From Apium graveolens (lineage: Eukaryota; Streptophyta; Magnoliopsida; Apiales; Apiaceae), in contig NC_133650.1 in assembly GCF_009905375.1 (NCBI RefSeq), forward strand, positions 68,379,648 through 68,443,647: a stretch of DNA of 64,000 nucleotides, given 5' to 3'. The position numbers and the translations under genes are program-made. The notes under the pieces are model-generated. The model was given only the letters and a program-made list of their open reading frames with translations, was not told the DNA's origin and made no database searches. This document shows, in pieces, positions 55,985-64,000 of the stretch. Every line of letters starts with the position of its first letter. Position 1 is the first letter of the stretch.

Positions 55985-57736
55985 TTAGCTCGAAGGGAAA
56001 ACTGTCATCGCCTCCAGCCTACAAAAACTGAATCTGTTAACCGGTGATACCCGGGTGTATCGTATTCTGAAAATTGAAAAACTTTCCAATTTAAAAAGGT
56101 CTGCACACCTTTTCTGTAAGATTGCACGAACTTGCTGATCTTCAAGAATAACCTCAATCGACCATGTATCATCATATGTGATCACAGATATGTCAAACCT
56201 ACAAACAAATAAGTTAACAATGAATCGTAGAAGCGAAAAAGTGCAATACTTGTATTAGAGCACAAATAAGGCATTACTTAATTTCCGGGTAAGGTTTCGG
56301 GTAGCTACAGTTGTCACAGAAAATATCATCATCCACGTCAACATTGTGGTCACAGCTAGTACATACATTGTTATACCATTTTTCCTTTTCCACAATATAC
56401 CGAACTCTAAGATGAGCAAGAACATCCATCTAATATCATGGATGTATGTTAGCAAACAAAGATTAAAAGAATGAAAAATAATGTCTAATTATTCACACCT
56501 CAATATAGTCATCTCCCAAACTGGTAAGCAGCTGTGACACTTTCAGAATCTCCAACTTTCCGTGCCTTCCCGGAGCAGAAATCTGCCTGGAAAAAACGGG
56601 ATTACCTAACATGTCACAAATTTGTTGTGTCAGTTGTAATTAACTTTTTCAGAGAAATAATAGTAATATTTTTTGTAGGGGATACTTACTTCTTCCTGAG
56701 TTGAGCTACACTATAGTGGTTATAGTTCATGAATAATTCAGTTGATGGGAGACTAGTTAAATCCACTTCGTCTCTGGTGATTATGAGTGAAGATCATTGA
56801 GGTTAGAAAAATATGAAAGGTTTACCAAAGGAGAAGGTACATATTGACATATGACATTTACCGATCTACAAACCAACATGGCAACTAGACAAATTAATAA
56901 TGGCGGGTGTTCAATGCATTCCAACATCCTTATTTCAAAATTCAGAGCATATTGGTCCCAGAAAGTAACCTTGACATTGGACCTCAGCCAGGGAAAAAAT
57001 AAATTTAACAAAAGCACCTCTAAACAGAAAACACGTAAAGGTTATATAATTTTCACCTTCCATCTGTTATAGTAAACTTGGATTGTTTCTGTGCAGTCCC
57101 ACGTCTGTTGATCAAAACAGATATTGTTTCTCGAAATTTTAAAAATACCCACAACATCTACACAGAGGTAAACGATATATAAATTAATAAGAAAAATGGA
57201 AACCATTTGATAAGCAAATTGCTCTTCTGGATATAATTTAGATTAGAAATTTTAACTGCCAAATAAGTAGTCTGCTTGGTCATTGGCAGCAGTTCACTGT
57301 GGTCTGAGAAATCAAAAGCATTTTGGGCTATAGTCTTTCCATCATCCTCAATTTCTCTAATTTTTTTATTGTTTGAGAAGATAAGTTGAACATCTTTTCG
57401 AAGGCAGCGAAATTTGTCATCTTGTTTATATGCTTGAAATGTAAAATTCTGGATGACATAAATCTTTCCCACCATAAGCTTTGGTTCCAAATTATCTACA
57501 CACAGTCCTGGAATGAATACATGAATCCGGTTATCCTGCCCAAAAAGGAAAGTCAGTTAGAAACAGAAAAAATTTGAACATTCAACGAAAAGTGTAACTG
57601 AAATGTAGTAAACAACCTTTTGATCTAAGAGAATGAGGTTGAAACTTTTAAAAATATCCCCAGTTCGAGTCATTCCCCTGTATATATGTAATACTCTAAC
57701 TTTGATTCTGAAGGGTACAATAATGTTTGTTGCCAT
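55985..57736 (-). CDS. RPA1/DUF223-like OB-fold protein, multi-exon, possibly decayed
   Basis: Eight exons can be read on the minus strand, with junctions inferred by eye: 57736-57617 (MATNIIVPFRIKVRVLHIYR), 57535-about 57257 (DNRIHVFIPGLCVDNLEPKL, LPMTKQTTYLA), about 57155-57050 (KFRETISVLINRRGTAQKQS, KFTITDGR), 56982-about 56862 (SNVKVTFWDQYALNFE), 56773-56690 (DEVDLTSLPSTELFMNYNHY, SVAQLRKK), 56586-56499 (QISAPGRHGKLEIL), 56429-56278 (zinc finger CTSCDHNVDVDDDIFCDNC) and 56198-55985 (FDISVITYDDTWSIEVILED, ending at a stop). The order OB fold, OB fold, zinc-finger OB fold is that of the large subunit of replication protein A and plant DUF223 relatives, which bind single-stranded DNA. An extra T in a T-run in exon 3 (near 57126) shifts the frame, and the exon 2 donor and exon 4 end do not give a clean phase. 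It may be a recent pseudogene or my junctions may be off. RPA-like genes are also carried by plant Helitrons; no helicase is present here. Confidence 0.68.
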
Positions 57737-57976
57737 TGTTATAAATGTGAAGATTAATGGGTAAAAGAAATTAGAAAGAAAGGATTTGAAGCGAGAGAGA
57801 AATCGGTTTTGAATTGAAAAAGCTAGGTCACTTAGAGTTCTCGAAGGTGTAAGTATATGTATATCGAGATGTCTGGGTATTTATAGTAAAAGTAAATGAC
57901 TTGTCGAGAACTCAAAGATAGATGTTTGGAATTTGTCTATCGAGATGTCTGAGTTCTTGCCTTACGATGAAGAATT

Positions 57977-59535
57977 TGTTAGTGTTTGTGTCATAAAAAT
58001 AAAATTATGATATTTTAGTTTAAGACATTAGGATTATTAATGTTTATGTTCTATCGATTATTCTCTTTATAATTTATTAATTCTTAATTTACTGCGATAT
58101 AAATGTTAGATTAATAAATGTCCTTGGAATATGATATACTATTCTATATCTCTAAGTACGTGACTTAAAAATGAGATTATGAGAATATTATCAATATTAC
58201 TAAAGGTCCCTAGTCGAGTATTATTATTAAGAGACAATAATAATGTATTAAGACTGGTATGTTTGTTGACTGATGATCACATCTCATTGATCATTGGTAT
58301 AGTGATACTAAAGTCAAAAACACAGGCAGATGTATATGTACATGGTGCTGGACAGACCCAATATGAGATTCTACATGTCTATTCTGTCATAAGTAATTCT
58401 CACAGTGATAATGATATAATGGTCCTTATACCTGAAGTCATTATATTTCTATACGAGAATTAATATACATTGATTCCATTAAAATTTATCCATGACCGGG
58501 TAATGATAAAAGTGGACATTAGGTATAATTTAAATTGTATGAGAAATATGAATGATCTAGATGGGATTTAACCTTCCTATTTTAGGAGTGATATTATTGG
58601 CCTATTGTGTGAGCTAGACTATGAAATGCGTGGCCACGCTCAGATGTTGATTTGATATGATAGTCTACTCATTGATCAAGAAAATTTGGATTAAACTATG
58701 ATGAGGATGACACATTACATGCCTCTAGTTTAATCTATAATATTTGGTTAAAGGGATTATATTACATTGTACATTATTCACGAAAGGTTTAATCGATCAC
58801 CGATTCAATTATTATTACTTGGGTAGCAATGATGTATTACTAGATGCCGCTCATTGTTTACGATTTTAAATTAGATTTAAAATTCGTTGTCAATGTAATA
58901 ATAACGTATAGGGTCACACACAAAGAATGCTTGAAGGATTATTTAATTTAAATTGGATTTAAAATTAAATTAAAGTAATTTGAATTATTTATAATATTAA
59001 TTATGTTTGACTTAATTAATTAGATAAATATTGATATTCAAATTTACTAATATTAATTATGAAATTTATTTGTTAAATAATTAATGAGACTTAGTTATAA
59101 CACAAATAAGAATTTCAAATTAATAATAACTCCTAATTAGTTAAGAGTTATAATTCATTTTTCTACTCTATATAATATCTCTTGTGTGGCTGTTTTTTTG
59201 GGGAAGCAAGACTTTTACTAAATCCCTAGCCACCAAGAAAGAAGATGTAAAGATCAAGAAGAAACGAGTTTGTGCTAGTACACATCCAATCCTTGAGTTC
59301 AAGCATTCGTGTGGATACCGATAGAGCGTAGATCGTGAGAGCGGGATGCGTGGTGATTGAATAAGCTTTGGATCTCCATTAGTCAACTAATTGGTAAAGC
59401 TTTTTAAGGTAAAAAATCTGATCTACGAATTAAATATATGTTTTTTGCATGGCTCCTGCGGTTGGTTTCAAATATTCTGATTTTTTACGTTTTTAATTAC
59501 TGTTTCCATTGCGTTTATGTGCTCGAAACCCAACA
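57977..59535 (+). repeat. 5' LTR of the right-hand Ty1/copia element
   Basis: Starts TGTTAGTGTTTGTG and ends GCGTTTATGTGCTCGAAACC, then CAACA; primer site adjacent. The left boundary lies about 240 bp before the start codon of the RPA-like gene (57736), so the insertion sits in that gene's upstream region. The LTR contains text parallel to the solo LTR at 31431-33136 (a CCTTAnACnTGAnGTCAT segment), showing the same lineage. Confidence 0.82.
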
Positions 59536-59536
59536 A

Positions 59537-59548
59537 TGGCATCAGAAC
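59537..59548 (+). promoter_or_regulatory. Primer-binding site, degenerate tRNA-Met type
   Basis: TGGCATCAGAAC, one base after the LTR end; two differences from the usual TGGTATCAGAGC. Confidence 0.75.
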
Positions 59549-61396
59549 TACTTGCGAAAAGTGTTTAATTCATTAATGTGTTTACTAGTTTTATGATGAT
59601 AACATGTATACAATATTCCATGACTGTTATGTATGCGATTTTGTATGTTTTACATGTTATTATGTTTATATATGCGTATGTATATATATGTTTTGAATAT
59701 ATGATATTCATGAGAGTTGTATAATCATATGATGATTATATAGTCTGTATATATACTGATATATCATGTTTTGTGTTTGTTCTTATTATAAGAATCGTAT
59801 TTGATACGATTCTGAATCGGATGTAGCGGATTTACTAAAATCCGTGTCTGGTGTCCGATTTTGGCGAACGAATACGCTATTTCATATGGAATCAAGTGTC
59901 TGAACGTAATTGATAGCTCGTGCTATCATCGACTGATCTGTAAGGCGTTTGACGTTGTTTAGGCCCTGTAATCTGCGATTTAATATTATCAGATTTAATT
60001 TCAAATTTTCTGATTTTTTCAATATTTGGTTTTTATGATTAGATCATGATGGGTATGATATGTTAAGATCAAATTATGTGTTTTAACATATTATTTTGTG
60101 TTAATTGAGCATGGTGGATGGTTCTCACTTATGACCTTAAGTTAATGGTTTTGGTTTTTCAAATACGACTTGCATGTCGTTTAATCTTGTAATTTTAAAT
60201 CTCGAATGTAACTCGAGTTCTTCTTGTAAGTTCATTAGATTAGTTTTTGTATTTCATTCTTGTAAAGTACATGAAGACATGGAGATTTGAAGATCAAGGG
60301 TAATCCCACATGGAGGCCATCTAAGGAAGTAATACAAGAAAGAAGACATGTCATAGTTAGCTTGTATTTATTTTTCACCTTAGATTGACCTAGATCTTTA
60401 TCATTATCTTGATGAAGATCACATAGGATAAAGCCATAACCAACCACATTTATTTATTGCACTTTACATATATATATGCGCATATGATGAATGTATGTGT
60501 AGAGTAGTTTATAAAGATGCATGCTTAATTAAATTAAGGATGTATGTATTAGATACGACACTCATGTCATGCTTGCTAAACAAGATAAAATCTGTAACGA
60601 ATCAAGATTTTAAAATAAACAAACGATTATGAGATTCTCGTGTTTATGAAACAAGGAATAAAATACAAATTTTCTTTATTTCTGACATGGGGCGATTTTG
60701 TCAAAAGCGAGTTTTTTGAACTTGTAAGGCTGTGGGTTTTAAGAGAGACCATTGAGACTCCCTCACTACCTGGAAATCAAACCATTGACGAATATTGATT
60801 TGAATTATTTTATTCAAGAAAAAATTGGGAATCTCTTTATAATGGGATCATGATCGTTTTAAAATTAACAAAACCCTAAAGTTAATATTAAGTTGATCGG
60901 GATGCCTTTCAATAAGTCTAATGCGTTAACCCTAGATCGATAAGGAGTGGGTTCACCAAAGTGAAGTACTCCCATCTATCGTGGGAGATCTGTTGAAGTA
61001 TATTTATATTTTTGACTATTGGGTTTGACTTAACTAAGTTACCACAATAGGATTGTGAACTTAGAGGCATAGAGTTTGGCGAGATTTATTAGATAAATAT
61101 GAACAAATGTTGTTCCACCAAGCTATCCAAGAGTTATATAGTTGATATAATTGACAAATATTGTCTACCTAAATAATCATGTTTTAGGAGAAAAATCCAA
61201 AGCTGACCTAATGCGTGGTGAAATATGGATCTTGGCTCACTAGAAAGAGTATAGAAGATTATTTTTCTGAATTAATAGTTAGGGCTATTGATTTGATAAA
61301 AATAGTGGGAGATATATATTGTGAATATATATATGAATAATCACTTGAACATAATTTAATGATCATCTGTAGACTATGTCATTTTATGTACTTTAA

Positions 61397-62545
61397 TATT
61401 ATAGATATCAAATGACAAATAACACAAATAACTTCTCTATGTAATAGTCCTTGAGAAGGACAAGCTGACATGAAATAATTTCCTTGATTGACATGGGAAC
61501 TTGAGGATTGTCCTCGGGTTCAAGGATTTCACTCAAACCCCTCCCTTATTTCTTCTAGCTGAGAATTAAACATGTGTAGAACAAAATGCTTACCAGAAGA
61601 AAATTAATTATGCAACTGATGTTTCATGTCTCATGCTTGTAATTATGAGTGTTGAGCTTTAGAAGCAACAAGAGCATAATGATGCTTATGATATGATTGA
61701 GCACCTTCAAAAGATGTTTGAAGGATAGGCTCATCAGAAAGATTTGACAATAATAAGGCACCATACTTTTGCATTAATGAGAGAATCATATATGGTTGGA
61801 CCACATGTTCTAAAGGTGATAGGCATATGTACCTTGATATTTTGGGTTTCAAGAATGGTCTAGAGACTCAGCTTGATTTGATCAAACGAACTTTGAACAA
61901 CTTCTATTCTCAGTTTGTTAAGAACAAAAGGAATGAGATAAACAGAACATTCCCTGAGTTGTTAAGCATGTTTAGAACTGCTGAAAATAACACGGTTAAG
62001 GCATGAATTACGTCCATATTGATGATGTACACATGGAATGCAAATGGGAAAGGAAAGTGGATAGGCAAGGTGAAGATTTGATCTTATTCGGTGCCAAACC
62101 AAAGTCCAATCCCAAAGGGCTTTTGAAGCCTAATAGTGGTGTTGCTAAAGGAGATGATTGTCATTTCTGTGGAAATAACTGGATGAATGGAAGTTAAATT
62201 GTCGAGCTTATTTGGAAGATCTAAAGAAGAAGACTAGCAATGGTAAAGCTTCAGGTATAGGGTTAGAATTGGAGCAAAAGTTATTGCTCTAGTTGAAGAA
62301 ACTCGATACCTAATTTTGCCCATAAGGCGAGATTGAGAACTTGATAAATTGTTATTATGTGCCTGGCTTTAGCGGATACATTAAGTTAATTTCTTGTTAG
62401 GACAAGAAAGGTTTTCATTTTAATTAAATAAACAATAGTTATTATTCTATTTCAATGATAAGACTTATAATGTTGCACAATTAGTTAACAATTTATATGT
62501 TCTAAATTGACTCAAATCAAACATTAACTCTAGCATTGTCGTTAA
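61397..62545 (+). pseudogene. Ty1/copia gag and protease start, heavily frameshifted
   Basis: Starts at ATGACAAATAACAC (61397). Pieces in different frames: LEKDKLTxNNFLDWHxNLRI (about 61450-61510), HNDAYDMIEHLQKMFEG and HQKDLTIIRHH (about 61680-61760), GPHVLKV (61800), the zinc knuckle start CHFCG (62160) followed after a frame change by WKLNCRAYLEDLKKKTSN (about 62185-62240), then NCYYVPGFSGYIKLISCQDK, KGFHFN (62345-62425) and LVNNLYVLN (about 62490), which is the copia protease/integrase spacer. The last match runs to within a few codons of 62546, showing that the next element begins inside this gene. Many stops; not functional. Confidence 0.78.
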
Positions 62546-62596
62546 TGTGACGGCCTCAACCCCGGTGTTGAGGCCGTCGGGGTTGAGGCCGTCACA
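62546..62596 (+). repeat. Collapsed LTR (51 bp) made of terminal inverted repeats
   Basis: TGTGACGGCCTCAACCCC at the left pairs with GGGGTTGAGGCCGTCACA at the right; between them a second partial copy, GGTGTTGAGGCCGTC, is present. Typical LTR ends are there, but no LTR body: copia coding sequence reaches the left side and the primer site follows the right side. Confidence 0.65.
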
Positions 62597-62598
62597 GT

Positions 62599-62610
62599 TG
62601 GTATCAGAGC
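62599..62610 (+). promoter_or_regulatory. Primer-binding site, initiator tRNA-Met type
   Basis: TGGTATCAGAGC followed by CATAGG, two bases after the 51-bp LTR. Confidence 0.88.
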
Positions 62611-62826
62611 CATAGGTTCAAGTCCCTAATTTAGGTTAAGATTTAAGTCAGTAAGGTGTAGGAAGTATGTCCTATAGTGTGAGTCAGCAACTCATATCGA
62701 GGAGCAACCTTACGTGTCAGTCGACAGTTCCGACGGCGTTACCCTGGCATCTATTAATATTTTAATAGACTTGCCTTAACTTGCTATATCTTCCTTGTAT
62801 ATTGATATGGTTGGTAGTGGCCCATA

Positions 62827-63384
62827 GTGATCTCCGGTTCTCCTTCTCGGGGGAATCCGTCAGATTCAGATGATTCAGACTCTGAGCGGACTTTGGATGT
62901 TGTAGCTGAGGAGACTCCCATGCCTCCTCCACCCATTCCTCCAGTTGCATCAGGAGGTGAGTTAGGACCTAGTGCCCGTCTTCGCTGGGTACGAAGGTCA
63001 GTGTCGGCTGTTAGGGATTTCCCTCCAGGATGTGGTCCCAATTCCTCCACCTCGAGACCACCCGTTCCTCCATCTGTTCTTTCAGGTGCATCCTCCCTGA
63101 TCCCTTACCATGTTCACCGAGCGGTGAACCAGTCTTTGATCAGAGAGCAGAGCCCAGGGTTAGCAGCTCAGCTTGACCAGATTCCGGTCGGGCCTTTCCA
63201 GGGCATCCCTGCCCCTTCACCAGATGTGCAGGAGAGAGTGCGATCCTTGACTCAGGCTGCTGTAGAGAGAGCCCGGACCATTGATCGTTTCATTAGCTTG
63301 GAGTTTAGAGTTGTTCAGTACCAGGATCTCGTGAACTGGTTGGTATTTGAGTTAGGATCCATTGGTGGTAGTGGCAGTGGCTAG
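62827..63384 (+). CDS. Unassigned open frame upstream of gag in the Ty3/gypsy element
   Basis: A 185-codon intact frame. Residues 1-30 are Ser/Asp-rich (SPSRGNPSDSDDSDSERTLD), then comes a Pro-rich segment (PMPPPPIPPVASGGELGPSA), a basic patch (RLRWVRRSVS), a second Pro/Ser region, and a predicted helical end (DVQERVRSLTQAAVERARTI, DRFISLEFRVVQYQDLVNWL) finishing in a Gly/Ser tail. No enzyme motif or known domain is recognised. It could be a small accessory gag-like protein or the first exon of gag; a splice acceptor-like TTTCAG precedes the main gag start. Extra frames before gag are known in a few plant gypsy lineages such as Ogre, but this element has the tRNA-Met primer site, unlike Ogre. 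Confidence 0.6.
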   Translation: MISGSPSRGNPSDSDDSDSERTLDVVAEETPMPPPPIPPVASGGELGPSARLRWVRRSVSAVRDFPPGCGPNSSTSRPPVPPSVLSGASSLIPYHVHRAVNQSLIREQSPGLAAQLDQIPVGPFQGIPAPSPDVQERVRSLTQAAVERARTIDRFISLEFRVVQYQDLVNWLVFELGSIGGSGSG

Positions 63385-63815
63385 ATCAGAGTTGCTACAG
63401 TGAGATGCAGAGCTCAGAGTTAGTTATAGGAGTTCTGTGGATGCTTTTCCTATGTATGTTTATTATGTTCTGTAGCTTGTATTAGGCGGGGCTGCTATGA
63501 CAGCCAATTTTGTTGTGTACTTAGTATATTATGAGTGTTGTACTGTAGTTGTTAGATGGATTTGTACTGTTCTTGTACTATTATTTTTATGACATTACTG
63601 TTGTTGGTTTTATTTTATTGCACTTTTGTTATTGTTGTTACTGTTATTGTTGTATTTGTTGCTGGATTTGTTGAATTTGGTTATGCATCATGGGTGGACC
63701 CCAAATAAACAAGGAAGGGAATATTTAATTGTGACCGCGTTCTCCTGATGCATAAAGTTGTTGCTACCCGGGGGCACAATTTTCATATAAAACCTTTTTG
63801 TCGTGTTTCAGAAGA

Positions 63816-64000
63816 ATGCCTCCCAAGAAAAATTTCCCGTCTAATTCCTCCAGCAGGAACTCTGAAGGGGGCCCAGTCATGGATGGATTACTAGATTTGC
63901 TGCACCAACAGTCTAATCAGATGGCTCAGCAGCAAGAACAATTCCAGCAGCAGCAACAGCAATTCTTGCAACAGCAGCAACAACAGCAGCAATTTATACA
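63816..64000 (+). CDS. Ty3/gypsy gag, N-terminus (cut by window edge)
   Basis: Frame opens with MPPKKNFPSNSSSRNSEGGP followed by VMDGLLDLLHQQSNQMAQQQ and a Gln-rich run to the edge. The MPP(K/R)-start and the Gln-rich stretch before the gag core are typical of chromovirus-type gypsy gag. The interval 63385-63815 between the two frames has no gene and shows GTTGTT-rich low complexity (63600-63680). It ends TTTCAG just before AAGAATG, a possible intron end. Confidence 0.75.
   Translation, partial: MPPKKNFPSNSSSRNSEGGPVMDGLLDLLHQQSNQMAQQQEQFQQQQQQFLQQQQQQQQFI

Larger units (their letters stand above)
57977..62545 (+). mobile_element. Ty1/copia element, 5' part (LTR, leader, gag, protease start)
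   Basis: Plus-strand element. The LTR 57977-59535 is followed by a primer site and a leader of about 1.8 kb (59549-61390, no gene seen). A heavily decayed gag and the first part of protease/integrase follow. At 62546 another retrotransposon begins, so the rest of this element, if present, is to the right of the window. Confidence 0.85.
62546..64000 (+). mobile_element. Ty3/gypsy element, 5' part, with a 51-bp left LTR
   Basis: Begins within copia coding sequence at 62546. TGTGACGGCCTCAACCCC... runs to ...TTGAGGCCGTCACA (62596), followed by a tRNA-Met primer site, an upstream open frame (62827-63384) and the start of a gag frame (63816 to the window edge). The open frames and clean primer site suggest a young element. 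Its remaining body and right LTR are outside the window. Confidence 0.75.

Noticed and set aside
57158..57256. Last part of a 110-codon minus-strand frame
   Set aside because: Residues after TTYLA are intron readthrough of the RPA-like gene, not a separate product.
59549..61390. Possible gene in the long leader of the right-hand copia
   Set aside because: Only frames below 75 codons, none with recognisable motifs; fits an untranslated leader.

Overview
The window is nuclear DNA of a flowering plant, probably a eudicot with a large, repeat-rich genome. Plant-specific retrotransposon lineages (Athila, chromovirus-type Ty3/gypsy, Ty1/copia), a PIF/Harbinger transposon with its Myb-like partner gene, a Mutator-type MITE and intron-split plant gene families all point there. 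There is no bacterial gene organisation, no CRISPR array, and I found no rRNA or tRNA gene. About four fifths of the window is transposable element; most coding capacity is broken.

Layout. (1) 1-35384 is one nest. The host is an Athila-type Ty3/gypsy element on the minus strand (pieces at 1-1939, 28701-31430 and 33142-35384; its 3' end lies left of the window). A Ty3/gypsy element with very long LTRs (1940-28695, minus; LTRs 3.9 kb) sits in its pol gene. A second, related long-LTR element (6549-20291, plus; LTRs 4.1 kb) sits inside that one, with a perfect ATCTT target duplication. A solo Ty1/copia LTR (31431-33136) is inserted in the Athila gag. (2) 35385-41300 is low-coding sequence with a cluster of palindromic boxes, a small gag-only LTR derivative (about 37565-40150) and a GCGGTT-rich repeat. 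(3) 41322-47985 holds a decayed fragment of an RGLG-type RING E3 ligase gene, split by a young 6.2 kb Ty1/copia element (41351-47575, minus; CCTCC duplication). (4) 48404-48842 is a Mutator-type MITE with a 9-bp duplication. (5) 49052-49693 (minus) is an apparently intact single-exon gene for a secreted proline-rich wall-type protein. (6) 50345-55276 is a nearly complete PIF/Harbinger element with transposase (plus) and Myb/SANT partner (minus). (7) 55985-57736 (minus) is a multi-exon RPA1/DUF223-like OB-fold gene. (8) 57977-62545 is a Ty1/copia 5' part, interrupted at 62546 by another Ty3/gypsy element that runs off the right edge; its left LTR is only 51 bp.

How the parts relate. Nesting order agrees with LTR divergence judged by eye: about 4% between LTRs of the middle element, about 2-3% for the inner one and about 1-2% for the copia at 41351. 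Many in-frame stops are single transitions (CAA/CAG/CGA to TAA/TAG/TGA, TGG to TAG/TGA), which fits decay of methylated, silenced DNA. Host-type genes are the proline-rich protein, possibly the RPA-like gene, and the RGLG relic. I found no convincing new biological system. The best leads are the collapsed 51-bp LTR, the protein-dead but recently moved inner element, the structured tandem repeats in the giant LTRs, the dyad-box cluster at 36008-36275 and the almost intact Harbinger pair.
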